Assembly: GCA_963971425.1 (NCBI GenBank)
Contig: OZ020520.1
Span: forward strand, 13,453,807 to 13,517,806
Origin: Bryoerythrophyllum caledonicum
Lineage: Eukaryota > Streptophyta > Bryopsida > Pottiales > Pottiaceae
Reading direction: 5' to 3'
DNA: 64,000 nucleotides
In this document: one piece after another, positions 32,881-45,007 of the stretch
Numbering within the stretch: position 1 is the first letter of the stretch
Layout of the letters: every line of letters begins with the position of its first letter
Notes under the pieces: model-generated
What the model saw: the letters and a program-made list of their open reading frames with translations, nothing else
What the model was told of the DNA's origin: nothing
The model's database searches: none
Position numbers and translations under genes: made by a program

Positions 32881-34985
32881 CAAAGTCTGATACATTTTTC
32901 AAAATATTTTTTGTACTCTTAAATTAAATTTTCACTAATGATCTAAACAAAAAATTATGTTTAGTGTAGTATAGACTAAATGCAAATCCATACACCAATT
33001 TGCAAACAAAGCATTTAGTGTAGTGACATAGTTATACACTAAATGCCAACTATTACAATATTTGTCAATTCTAGTAAATATGAAAAGAAAATCACTTGTG
33101 CACATCTAGTGTATCAATAATAGAAGTAAATAAAAGGTCCAAAAGTCGAGAGCTGCTAGAGTATCTTATCAGCAATCCTCTTAACAACATACCTCCCTCA
33201 AATTTTATCTGAATTCGGCATATGAGGTGTTGTTTGGCATCTAAATTCTCTGTAGATGTCCAAAAACACCTCATATGCCTAATTCAAGCAAAATTCGAGT
33301 GAGTTATGGCCATTTGAAAGTTGCAAATGAGGAGAATCATGGGTTGGCCACCGATATGAAATCAGAGTTTCTTAATGTAAACTAACACTAATTGTCAACC
33401 AATTTACAAATAATGTACTAGGATAAGTACATCATTTGTACCACTACACTAAACATCGTTTTTAGTATAGAGGATTTTGTATTTATAATTTACTAGTAGA
33501 CTTTGTTTTTAAACTAACCATGAGCAATAATTTAACATGGATGCAAGGGGTATTTCCATGCAATATGTCAAGGATTGAAATGATTTCATTCTCTCTTGAA
33601 AAACTACTTTGCAATATGTCAAGGATTGAAATGATTTCAACACCATATTCGTGAAAAGTGCACATACACATGTGCACTTTTTGGGGGGTAAAAAAACAAT
33701 CTTAGGTTATGAATAGATAATATCTACATAATATATGTTGTTATATGTGAGTTTGGTGGATTTGGACACCTTATACGTGCACAATTACATATTTTCATAT
33801 TCAAATCTCATTTCAAATTTGATAATATATCATGATATATGTGGTATTGTTATATTAGATGTCATTTTTCCAGGATTCTATTGAATTCCGACTAGTCGAA
33901 TCCTACTTGCCGTATCAATTCTAAATTGATTCTGAGTCACAAATTCTTAATTCAACACAATTTTTCATCCAAGGGTTATATCCTTAAAATTATATCATGT
34001 GTTTCAATAAGTCCTAAAACATCTCATTTTGCAGGGAAAGTCTTCGATCAAATATTGTCTTGGTCCTATTAAAATAAAATTCATTCATTCTATAACAAAT
34101 GCACAATATTCCATAATAATATAATACCATACTTTGCGGGCCAAAAGTACATAACTTTTATTGCTTACATTATACATACATTTCTCTCCAATACATCAAT
34201 TCAATCAACACTTGTAATTCTAAGGCTGAGATTTTGTAGCTCCAAATCCCAAACTAAAATTTGGATCAGCCCTCTTTGGAATTATGGAATTGTCTCTCAC
34301 AAACTACTCTACCCACGGGGCGGCCACTTAGTGTGTAAGTTGGAACCTACGTGCGACAAGAGGGTATTTTATAGGGGGGTATTTACTTGGAAATTTTGAT
34401 TAATATGTACCCTATTGTTAGATCTATTTCTAACACTTAGTATTTTTTGATACCCTATACATATTTATAAAACCTCGTTGAAGTGAATTAGTGGATCCCT
34501 ATTGTAGTTACAAAAAACAATTCATCTGAAAGTCTTAGTGATGCAAAAAAACACACAAGTTACTTAGTGATGCTAGAAAACATACAAGCGTGATATGGTA
34601 TGCAGCACTCCCTGCTGAAAATGGATATATACAACACAAAGGATATCAAAAATACGGAAATGCAAAACCTGCATGCATTATAAAGGTAACGAAAGCAATC
34701 TTCATCCATAACAGTGGATGGAATCCCAACCTTTTCCCCTCCATTACATGTTTTACATTAAACTAATTATTCATCCAAGTAGTCCCCTACACACTACTCT
34801 CCTATAGCTTTCAGATACATCCTATTTTCTATATAATAAAAATATAAAATCTAGTTTTTCTAGTGGCCCTATTTTATTTATAAAGGTATTTATGACCCCA
34901 TACCAATGCTATGTTAGAATGAAAACAAATATAATTTTTACCTACAATTATTATAATGGACCCTATTTTTTTTCGCACGTTGTTC
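32881..34985. other. AT-rich intergenic DNA
   Basis: Small inverted words around 'tttagtgtag/actaaatgc' occur at about 32955-33060 and 33430-33470, hinting at short foldback remnants. A 17-bp direct repeat, gtcaaggattgaaatga, lies at 33567 and 33618. I recognise no gene. Confidence 0.4.
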
Positions 34986-35684
34986 CTACCGCAACGAGGA
35001 GTGGCCGCCCCGTGACTCTGCCGTATTGACTCCAACCTCTACTACTTCGTGAGCAGCATCATAAAAACCTATTGCTGTAGACATTTGTGGCTCTTCTGTA
35101 ATTTCTTCAATATCATTGCTTGAGTATTTTTCACCTTTATTTGGCACATCTGTATATTTCATGGGCTTTTTTCTAAAATCATATATCTCCTCCGCAGTTT
35201 GAATCGGAGCATTATCTTCCTCATTTATTGACTCTACCTCACTGTCTTCCCATAGACCCTCTTCCTCCTCGAAAGGTAGAATACCATCTACGATCTGTTG
35301 TTTCCACCGTCGCAGCCATATTGCCATGTCTTCATTAGGTTCAAATATTACCACCTCTCTTGCTTTACCCGCAAGAGTATGCATCATGTGAGAAAAGCCA
35401 TGGGCCACAATCATCCATGATTTAGGTCGGAGATATGACGAAATAATTTTGTCAACGACCGGTGGACAACGTGCATGACGATCCTTAGAACAAATATCCC
35501 ATCCACTTTGAGGCTCTATGAAAAAAGAGCCTAACTTTCTAACTTCCAGAGCCAAATTATCAACTATTGGAGCTGTAGATGGATGGTGTATTACATAAAT
35601 GATTGCACCGATTGGATCGTATGATGCAACCACCCGGGCGCCATCCTTAATAATGCTCCCTGTTATAATAACCGATGTTAACAT
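34986..35684 (-). CDS. Unrecognised 232-aa ORF, divergent from the decayed gene at 35.7 kb
   Basis: The frame is open from ATG 35684 to 34986 with no stop. Its start codon overlaps that of the plus-strand gene (CATG at 35682-35685). The N-terminal ~130 residues are mixed alpha/beta-like (SVIITGSIIKDGARVVASYD, SWMIVAHGFSHMMHTLAGKA, EVVIFEPNEDMAIWLRRWKQ). The C-terminal ~90 are acidic (EEEEGLWEDSEVESINEEDN). I do not recognise the family. Head-to-head packing with a decayed gene of a repeated family suggests it belongs to the same mobile element. It has no signal peptide or membrane segment. Expression and function are unknown. Confidence 0.45.
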   Translation of the reverse strand: MLTSVIITGSIIKDGARVVASYDPIGAIIYVIHHPSTAPIVDNLALEVRKLGSFFIEPQSGWDICSKDRHARCPPVVDKIISSYLRPKSWMIVAHGFSHMMHTLAGKAREVVIFEPNEDMAIWLRRWKQQIVDGILPFEEEEGLWEDSEVESINEEDNAPIQTAEEIYDFRKKPMKYTDVPNKGEKYSSNDIEEITEEPQMSTAIGFYDAAHEVVEVGVNTAESRGGHSSLR

Positions 35685-38354
35685 GGCTCAGGAGGTATGG
35701 CGGGCTTTATTTGAGGATCGTTTAAGAAGTAAGGGGTTGTTTATTTACATCTTGGTATCAATGATTTATACCGAGTTGATATTAAAGAAGAAGGTGGACT
35801 GGACCACATTCCCAACTACTGCGCAGTTTCCACTTAGGATTGCGAGGTTACATAAGCATATTCCTGATTTATATAATCAGGAATCAATTTCCATAAAGAA
35901 CGTTTTGGAACAACTGAAGAAGAGAACTCATGGGAGTAGTCTACCGCGTAGATAGCCTAAAATACAAGACGTGCCTCCAACGACAAAAACAGGACACGAC
36001 CGCATTCAATGTTCAAAAGAGCAACTAGATGGCATTGAATGTTTGAAGGAGCGTCTAGATGATGTGATGGATGAACTGGAGTCGCAAGAGAAATTGGAGA
36101 ACGTGGTGGCCAACATATTGTCCACAGTTTCTCCAATTGAGACCATAGAGTGTGCGAAACCTTCAATTGCAAAGGTTCAAACGCTAGGGAGCATAATCGA
36201 GGAGGCAACTAATGTTGGGCCAAGTACTGCAATGCTAACAAGATTAGAACCACACCTTGTTGACTCCATGACGGCGGAGAATGTCATATCTACCATTACA
36301 GGGATGCTGAGAGAAATGCCAAACAAGGATGAGTTGAAGGAGTTGCTCGACTTCACTATGGAGTGGGCAAAAGCAACGGTAGGAGAAGATAGTGATACCC
36401 GTGCGAATGAAGAGGGAGTGAGGTCAAGATATTATGCAATTACGAGCCAAATAATTGAAGTACTCCATGTTGCAGACACTGTGAAGCGTGGGACAACGAT
36501 CTTCTTAGCTATGGCTCCAAGTTTTGTAGAAATGAATGAAGTCTTTGCAACATTCACTCCAAGTATGCTATAAGCCGCTGTTGGTTTTGAGAAGATGGCT
36601 TCAATTATAAAGCCATTGCTAGAATAAGGGTGGAAAGTTTGCAATTCATCATGGAGTTGGAAGCTTAGGCCGAGAAAAACCACGCCATTACTAAAGGATT
36701 AGTAAAGGAATTGGAGGAGCACAAGAGGAAGGTAAAATGCCTGGAATCTGGACGTCGGACTAACATCCAAGGTACAAGGAAGAATACAATGGATGTGGAA
36801 GAATGTGAGGTGGACGTGGTAGTGGTTGATAGTTCCACTCGTACCTCGGTCAGTCTTTTTCTTTCCAAGTATCCACAAAATGACGAAGTGGATAATGTGC
36901 CGAAGATTGAGGAAGGACCATCTCAGCCTTCTTGTGTTGGGCTTGCAGCGGAGATTAGTTGTAGCCAAGTACAGTCAAAGAAAGAGGGAAATGAACAGGT
37001 CATGGAAGCCAAGGGGGAAGATATAAAATTGGTGTTACAAAAGTTGGAGGTGGCAAATAGAGAGAGAGATGAGGCACAAACAGAATTGGAGTCATTGCGG
37101 AGGACGTTGAAAAAGGTGGATTACACACCATGCCATGAGAATACAATGCCTTGGTTGGGTTGGGTTCATTGCCCACAGGACAAAGATACAATGGTCTCAA
37201 AAGCAGCACACAATCTTAAAAAGTATGTTGCTGAATCAAAAGCATCGGAGGAACTTGTGGAGGCCTCGTTAAAGAGATTCAAGAGTATGGTTGGAGAAGT
37301 TGGACGTGATCCTACAAAGATCACTATTTAGGGCGATGTGGCAGAGATAATGGATCGCACCAACTATTACCGGGACAGTGGAAAGAGCAATGGCATTGAC
37401 TGGGCGTTGGAAGTGGAAGAAGGATGGGTGCCCTTCAATATTTTCTCGTCACACTTTGTGGATTTGGAAAGAAGTGTCATCCATACATGCGATCCAAAAC
37501 CAACGTTCCTCAATGACAAATTCAGCTTGTGCCAGGAACAATTTGGTCCAGAGGGGGCATACATTGGGGCAATGTGCATTTCTGAAAGTTCCATGAGACA
37601 ATCGGTGTGTTCCATATGTTGTTCTCCTATTAGCACAAGGTTTTATAAAATGATGGGTTTATGAGATGTTATGCCACCGGGGCACAAGTTCAACCAATGG
37701 AACCTCCCATTGGATTTGCTTCCAAAGATATTTCTGAACTTTCGGGAATGGGGAAAACCACTTAATTGGAATAATGAGTTCCGTTGTCACCAATTGTACG
37801 AAGAATACCCAATGAAATGTGATCCATTCTTTTGGATGGCACATGACTACAAAGTGGAGGCAATGGCACATGAGATTGAAGATGTTGAACAACAAGAGTT
37901 GTTTTGCCGTAACTTTGGAGGACATTGGAACACGGACCACAACCGGTTTTTTTTATTTCCTCCAAAGAGAGTTGAGAAGGGAAAAGATCGCTCTTGGCAT
38001 GATGTGGAAGTTGACATCGTCTTGGGAGAGGAGTACAAGAAGCACAATCGTACTTTAGTTAGTAGGGCCTTTTTCCTTGCAAAGTTGGAAGAAGCAGCAA
38101 AACTGAAATTATCGATGGACGAAGCTTCTTTCCAAGATGTCGGATGCGATTTTTGGGATGCAGTGCAAGCATTTAATAGGAGAATTGGGGATGTCATTGA
38201 GTACTTGAGAAATAAGCTCCAAAAGCCTAGTGGAGAATTATTGGTGTCATTCCAAGATAATGATGATTTTGTGAATAAGGTGTTGCGGGGAGTTGAAAAG
38301 GCCATGAAAATTGTTGCAAGTTGTAGAGTAAGTATTCCTCCGGATAACACTTAG
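35683..38354 (+). pseudogene. Decayed gene of an unrecognised repeated family (copy A)
   Basis: One long coding region on the plus strand is interrupted by in-frame stops (TAG 35953, TAA 36571, TAG 37329, TGA 37662) and at least one frameshift near 36620; another TAG follows near 36666. Segments in order: 'VSMIYTELILKKKVDWTTFP', an amphipathic region (KELLDFTMEWAKATVGED, SQIIEVLHVADTVKRGTTIF), a coiled-coil-like part (KLEVANRERDEAQTELESLR), then a Trp/His/Cys-rich part (PWLGWVHCPQDKDT, HKFNQWNLPLDLLPKIFLNF). After VASCR a perfect AGA-GTAAGT donor occurs at about 38322-38328, so a large intron may follow. I cannot name it. A related decayed copy lies inverted at 39.7-41.4 kb. Confidence 0.5.
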
Positions 38355-39700
38355 TTGTGGCTAAATGTATCCAAAATATCCGCTCTAAGATCGTTCCCAC
38401 AGAAACCTATTGTTCTTTTTATAATTGATAGACAAAACTAACTAACAAAAACTACTCCACAGGTTAGCTTTCCTACTCACTTTTTGACTCACTATCCGGA
38501 TCCTTCCAGATTCCGGAGTTCTTACAATGGCTTCCGGAACTAGTTTCCGGACAGCCGGAGGGTAGTTTGATTTATCTCTGTTCCTCCTCAGAGAGTCTTT
38601 CAGACGGTTTAAACAAGTGACCGGAAGGCCACTGATCATGTTTTGTGTAAGTAGCCAGATTTTCCACTGTCTTGTGGCTTAAAGTGGCTAGACATCCACT
38701 GCCTTGTGACTTATAGTGGCTAGACACCCACTCTTCCTACTCCGCTAACCGGTGGACGTTTGTCGAAGTCGGACCTACACTCTCACATCAACCGGATGGC
38801 CATCCGAATGCGGTCACGTAGAGGTCAATCCGGACTACGACGACATTCCGGTTGGAACTACAGTGATTCTACTGAATGAGTTTTACAGTTTGTAAGTAAA
38901 CTTCCTTCTAGACATATACATCGGACTTTTTTCCTATCGTAGGAGGAAATTCCGGCCTCAACCGGAATCTGGGTTCACACGGATATTCTGTGCCCTAGAG
39001 ACTACTAGGCATACCATCTACAATACGTCTCTTCCCTTCCTGGCTACTTCCGACTGTCAGGTCTCTACCTCACTCCTCTTCTAGCTCTTCCGGGCGCTCT
39101 CCCAATGCAAGTCCCAACCGGTTGTTCTAAGTACAATGACTTCAACACTCAACATAGAAGAACTTAAATCACCATACTCCAACCACAATGGATCTGTTCC
39201 TTACAAGAGAACACTCAATCACCACAAGTTTCAGACAACAAAATAGTGATAGATAGAAAACACTCTCAACGAGAGAAAACAAGATGATGAGCTTCCTAAA
39301 ACTCATCTACTAAGTACTAACTAAGTTTCCTAATCTTAGTTCTACCCTATCTGCGAGAAATCCGGAAAATCCTATTCTTAAAGTAAAAAGGTCTCATCCC
39401 TAAAAATCCGGAATTCAAATCTCAGATCCAAAATTTATCGATCTGAGATCCGATTTTTCCGCTCCTAACTAATAAGTTTATGGAATTCTTAGCCTAGGTT
39501 TTGGCAGTCGGGTGCAATCCTAAGCCTCATCCTTAATCGCTACTAAACCTAGCTCGCTAAAGATCCTAACTACGGAGTGATCTGATTTTTCTTTCTAAGA
39601 CTCCTACGCCTAGGGGTTACCTCTTCTGCTGCCGTACCGGTCTCTGGCTGCTCCGGAGCTGATTCTCGCTCCTTGTCCTACCGACCGGAAGAGGGTTCCA
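38355..39700. other. CCGGA-rich non-coding stretch
   Basis: Words such as tccgga, ttccgg and accgga are much more frequent from about 38480 to 42050 than anywhere else in the window, marking this as one inserted block of different origin. Two tandem ~43-bp units ('ccactg.cttgtg.ctta.agtggctagaca') lie at about 38665-38730. No coding region is visible before 39700. Confidence 0.45.
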
Positions 39701-39725
39701 GATCTTCTGCCATGGGTGCTCCTGC

Positions 39726-41440
39726 CTATGGTGAGGGTGACCAGACTCTAGTGTCTCGAAGGTCTCGGAAACTTCCACTGGGATTGATATCCATATCGGT
39801 TACCGCTCGGCCGAGAGGTGGAGGAGCTGCCCACTGTTGAACTGAGGAGGGGGACTCCGACGAAATCCAAAAGGGAAGAAGGGTTTCTTGCGAGAGACCT
39901 TCCGCCATGACGTTCTACCACTTCTGGAGTGTCTCTGTGAAGGAGAATGGTACCTTCCTCCAACTCATAAGAAAAGCTAAATCCGGAGTCCCAATGAGAT
40001 AAATGAAACCTCTGGGCGGTGTTTGTGGAGTTCCGGTTGCAGGTCCGGATGGAGTTCCGGATGGCCCAGCCCTCGCCGGCGTTGCAAGTGCTTCCTCTCG
40101 AACTTGGATCTCGAGTGCCTTTGGAGCTGTCGGGTCAGATTCTTCACCAACTCCTACATCTTGTTCTAATTCTCCTCCATCTTTCGGCTCTGGTCCAAGA
40201 GGAATCGGATGATCTGTCCTTGGTTGAGCTTCTCGTCCTTCTCCAAACTTTTGGTGTAGAGGAGAGATCTGTTGACGGTGTCCACCGAGAAGTTAAGGGC
40301 AGTACGAACCTCCATTAAGGCCTGGGCGGAGGCATAGACCTTTGCTTCCATCTCGTCTCTTGCCTTCTGGGCCCCCTCCTAAGCAGCTTCCGCCTGCTCC
40401 ACCCATTACCAAAGCCGGATATTGGTTTGGGTGAGGATGGCTTCTTGCTCCTCCTGCTGTAGGAGCAGGACTTCCTTAGCCTTCAGCTCCTTAAGTCGTA
40501 GGAGGAGATCCATGGAGTCGTTAGTCCCCACCTCTTCCATAACTGCCATTATCATGTATGTCCGATCCCTGATCTCTCCGTCTTGAATCCTCGCCCACCA
40601 GACCACATGATGACAGAGCTCCGCAATATCTTCCGATATGCGGCCAGTCATTGCTAGGAAAAAAATTGGTCCCGGCTCCACTCCGACTTGGTCAAGTTCG
40701 GCCGGTTGTGCTCCGGTGGATGGTGACTCGGCTTAGATCTGCGTTGCCCTCTCCTTCGGAAGCTGGCTCGGACGTGCGGGTTCCGGAGTCTTCTAGACTG
40801 ACCTGCTCCGCTTCCAGGTTCTCATGGTGACGAGCGGGGATGATGGTGGTGACTCTGTGTCCTCGGAGTCCTCCTTCTCGTCCTCCGTCTCCCACCCTCC
40901 GTAAGATTGGATGCTGAGAAGCTTGTCAAACTCATCATGTTCCTCCGAACTCAGCAGCTTCTTCTTGGCGTACAGATGCGCCACGTATGTGGAAACAGGC
41001 GTTGCCGTCTTTCTCACCTAAGGAATGTTCTTGACCATCCGGTCGACCTGGTCTCCCATCAGGGCCGTCCAATCTACCGTATATTTCCCCCGCATTGCCC
41101 CCAGGAACAAACTAGCTAACTTTGCAACTACCCCCTTCGGTTTTTCCGGATGGAAAATAGGATGCAGGAAAGCAATTACTAACCTCGCGTCCGGATCCTT
41201 GAGATCCCCGAATACATATCTGTCCTTTGGGTTGGCGTTCCGAAGGAATTCCCCCTTCAGGAAGTCATCGTTGCACTCAACCACCTTCACCCCCCCTACT
41301 GAAAGCTGTAGGTTTCCCTCCAGGCTACTGCAGTCCATTCTTCTGGATGAGTCCTGATGCGGCCGTCATACTAGTTCGGCGGCTTCCCCACAAGCTCCAT
41401 CACTATGGCTTCACTCTGGAAGGCCCACGGCGGTCCTAAC
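39726..41440 (-). pseudogene. Decayed gene of the same unrecognised family (copy B)
   Basis: On the minus strand one frame runs from 41338 to 40166 with in-frame stops at 41018 (TAG), 40793 (TAG), 40733 (TAA) and 40406 (TAA). A different frame before 41338 shows an upstream frameshift. Segments: 'LASLFLGAMRGKYTVDWTAL' near the start, then 'STYVAHLYAKKKLLSSEEHD', an acidic Ser/Pro stretch, 'GPIFFLAMTGRISEDIAELC', 'VVWWARIQDGEIRDRTYMIM', a Lys/Leu/Glu/Gln coiled-coil region and a further helical part. Order and several motifs parallel copy A (KKKVDWT, TTIFLAMAPSF, MEWAKATVGED). The family is not one I can name. It is non-functional. Confidence 0.5.
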
Positions 41441-42099
41441 AGGCCGTTGCAACCCATGACCTCTAAGTAGCTCTCTAGAACCCTAAGCTCCTCCTAGGAA
41501 GTAGGTCATTCCGGAGCCACCTTCTGAAGCATTAGGGTTCTAGCGACTGGAGTCTTGCCCGTCTTCCCTGCCATCCGGCCCTAACTCTCGGTCTACTTGC
41601 GCCTCGCAATCTTTTCCAACGCACCTGCACGCATTGACCTCACCAAACCCTTGTTTCTAAAAACTACTTCAGAACTATGGAACCAGAAGACAACAGGTAG
41701 AGGAAAGAAGAGAGGAGAGAGCGTAGAAACAACAATTGAAAAATGATGGCGCCCTCCTCTGCCAGACGCATTTTATATCCGGCATGGTGTACGGATGTTC
41801 GTTGGGGTCATGATGCCATTTCCGGATCCGAATATCATCCGGACCGTTCCAGCCGGTTTCGGATTCCACCGAACTCAGGCATCCGGATTTCCGGAAAAGT
41901 ATAGAAACTGTCATGTTTAAGAAGTGAGACCTTATTTCTACCTAGGACCTATTTATGCTCTTAAAACCAAGCTTACTACCTAATTTTTTAATTTTCTTCA
42001 ATTTCTTTCTGGATTTAGTGCTAGTGTCCGGAACCAAGTGGGAACGCCTTCCCATAGAAATCTCTGCGGCAAAGAGGGTGGATTCTACTGGGAAGCGTA
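41441..42099. other. Flank of CACTA element A
   Basis: AT/CCGGA-mixed DNA. From about 42010 to 42099 a short open frame on the plus strand (GTKWERLPIEISAAKRVDST, then GKR) runs up to the transposon and continues after it (see findings). A pyrimidine tract with TTTAG at about 42000-42020 resembles a splice acceptor. Confidence 0.4.
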
Positions 42100-45007
42100 C
42101 ACTATAAGAAAACCGTGTTTTTTGTCATGTCTTCAGTGATGTCTCAAAAAACGCAAAGACATCTACGGTCATGTCTTGAAAGCGCGAAGACATCTTAGAC
42201 AGGGCGGATGTCTAAGAAGACATCCGGGAAGACACGGAAGACATCTCTGTGTCTTAGACGTCTAGGGGTAATTTTGGGAGGGTAAAGTCTGTGCCACGAG
42301 GGAGCCACGTCAAAGACACAACAGCACCAAGTGAACGGGCAGTGCCACATGGCAATGAATTTCATCCTTATGTGGACTTTTCCGCGGTCCCACACAATAT
42401 GACGTGGCGGCGCCAAAATCCTATGTGGCAGGTGGGAAAATCTGACGTGGCAGGCGGGAAAATCCAGCGTGGACCCGGAAAAATGACGTGGCCTGCCACG
42501 TCAGCATCGTTTTGGGGGTTTTTATGCTCGAAATATGTTACTGATAGACATCAAAGAAGACATCACGGATGTCTTAGCAGACATCTACGACGTCTTGTGA
42601 GATGTCTACTGTGATGTCTTTGCATTTTTATGAGCGTCTGCCGAGACATCACTTGAGACATGGTACTGCTCTTGTTATGTTGTGAAGGATGTTTTCGAAG
42701 ATGTCTTAGGGGATGTTTGGGAGGATGTTCGTGAGGATGTTCAAGATGATGTTTGCTATGTCGTTTGAGAAGATGTTTGTGAAGATGTTGGAGATGATGT
42801 TTGCTATGACGTTTCAAGAGATGTTCAAGAAGATGCTACACATGATGTTTGATATGACGTTTGAGAAGATGTTCGAGAGGACATGATTGCACAAACGTCC
42901 TAGAAAACATCTGTGACGACTTGTATAGGATGTCTTACAAGACATCCACAGCTATACGTAGACGTCTTTTGAAGCATGCTCCACTCACCATTCAAACATC
43001 CACTGTGACATCGGAATGTCTTCCCTTCCTGTTCCAGACATCTTCCAATACATCTCACATAACATTCAGAGACATATATAGACATCGCAGTACCCAATGT
43101 TCAAAATGTCTACAATACTGATGGCTGCTTGTCAAGAGTAAGTATTTTCATTGCATACTCAAAACACGAGGTGACATCACAAATTAGTTGTTATAACTAT
43201 ATTGTTTGTAACCTAATAAAAAAAATTACATCAAAAAAATACTTCTATTAACATCAGCAATGTACTACGTACCGACAACTTCAAATTGCTCCTCTGTCAT
43301 CACTGGTTGTCGCTACTCCCATATGGTCGTGCGCATGTCAAACACTGCACATGTTCAACAAGCCAACAACGCATGCAATTAAACAAGGATTTCACATAAG
43401 AAGAAAATTGCTACAAATCCCGTTAGCATGACGACCTATATGTGCATGGTTAACTTCTTAACGCCAAAAAACTGTTAGTCTTAATCACACCACTATGTGA
43501 ACGTTCCACATGTCCCTCAAAGTAGAATACAAGTTGCTATATGTGACAAGATGTCTTCTGGGATGTTCTAGCAGACATCTCAGACGCTCATGGAAATGTT
43601 GACGCGTTTGACTGGTCGTCTTCGAAGACGTCTTTGAAAACGTCTTCAAGATTTCCCGTGTTGTTCATACGTCGTGCAGTGGCTCACTTGCTATGGCTGC
43701 AGCTGCCTCTACACTCTAAACTCTAACACTCTCAAACTCAAAAACTTTAACATCTAAACCACACACTCTAAAACTCTAAAACTCTAACCTCTACACTCTA
43801 AACTCTAACATCCTAACTTGTAAACTCAATCTACACTCTAAAACTCTAACCTCTACATTCTAAACTCTAACTACTTAGAGAAATGAAGGCCAAAGTGAGC
43901 TTTGTGCAGCCTCAAATTCTACTTAAAGGTCTCATGACCTAACTATGGCTGCAGCTGCTAACCCTAGCCGCCTCTGTTCATTCAGTGAACTCGATGAAAT
44001 TCATCTTAGTTGATGGTTATGAATGTCATTATAGACATCTTCATGGACGTCGTCTTAGACATCTTCATGGACGTCGTCTTAGACATCTTCATGGACGTCA
44101 TCTTAGACATCTTCATGGACGTCATCTTAGACATCTTCATGGACGTCATCTTAGACATCCGCCTAGACATTTTATGACGTGTCAGCTCGTCCGACGTGGA
44201 GTTTTCCTTGCCATGTAGATAAGGAGCTGTAAATTATTAAGTGAACAATATGTCCACGTGTTTATTCAATTATCAATATCGGAAAATTGACTTTTATTAT
44301 AAAATGTTGTTTTCTACAGCATTTCTATTTTAATAATTTAATAATATTTAAATACATATATTTTAATATTTTAATAATTTTAATTGAATATAAAATAATT
44401 TATTAATTTAAATATAATAATTTTTTATTACATATTATTAATTTATTAAAAAATATATATATATTCAGTAATTTTAAATTCAAAATTTTAATTCTTAATA
44501 TTATTTTTTAAAATGGACCAATGACAACTACTGAAAATAGAATATTCATATCAAAAAATTAATATTTCGAATTTATAACGAATTCAAAATATTTTTTTAA
44601 TGAACAGAAAAAGAAACAATATTTTATTGGATGAAGACTTTTCCTTTGCTCATGCAAACCGCTGCCCATTATGCTAATTTTCTACATTTGGGCTGCATTT
44701 TACCCCGCATACCAGTGACTTTCAGACATTTACCCTCCGTCAAACCGGATTCCCTTGCCAACGTGGCACTTTGATGTCTCCAGGAATGTCTGTGAAGACA
44801 TCCGCAAAGACATCCACGTCTTCGCACACATCTTCCTGTCTTCTAGAAGACACGACTGTCTTCATGCTACCCAAGTTGCTACAGTACCCAAAAGACGTAG
44901 AAGACATCCTCATGTCTTGCTAGACATCCTGCTCTGTCTTGAAGACATCACCGAAGTGATTCTGCGTCTGCAGAAGACATCACCAAAAACGGGGTTTTCT
45001 TATAGTG
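42100..45007 (+). mobile_element. Non-autonomous CACTA (EnSpm-type) element A, 2908 bp
   Basis: The left terminus is CACTATAAGAAAACCGTG and the right terminus, read inverted, is CACTATAAGAAAACCCCG. The 3-bp target duplication GTA lies at 42097-42099 and 45008-45010. The subterminal regions are packed with AGACATC/GATGTCT words in both orientations (about 42110-42250, 42540-43110, 43550-43640, 44770-45000), as expected for CACTA transposase binding sites. There is no transposase-like ORF; open frames are His/Arg/Ser low-complexity products of the repeats. Internal parts include an ACTCTAAA-type array (about 43700-43880), a 24-bp tandem repeat (44033-44160) and an AT-rich block (44280-44620). 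Confidence 0.9.
44033..44160 (+). repeat. Five 24-bp tandem units inside CACTA A
   Basis: The unit gacatcttcatggacgtcrt plus cttw is repeated five times and carries the AGACATC word in each copy. Its reading product is a repeated HLHGRRLR/HLHGRHLR peptide, which is not evidence of a gene. The same array is present inverted in element B at about 47238-47365. Confidence 0.75.

Noticed and set aside
33880..33910. CTAGT/ACTAGT words (also 31770, 32048, 33490) as the 3' end of the third Helitron
   Set aside because: None is preceded by a GC-rich hairpin at 9-11 nt.
42563..43121. His/Arg/Ser-rich ORFs (and their mirror copies at 48276-48834)
   Set aside because: Products of AGACATC/GATGTCT repeats inside CACTA elements, open by composition; no transposase motif.
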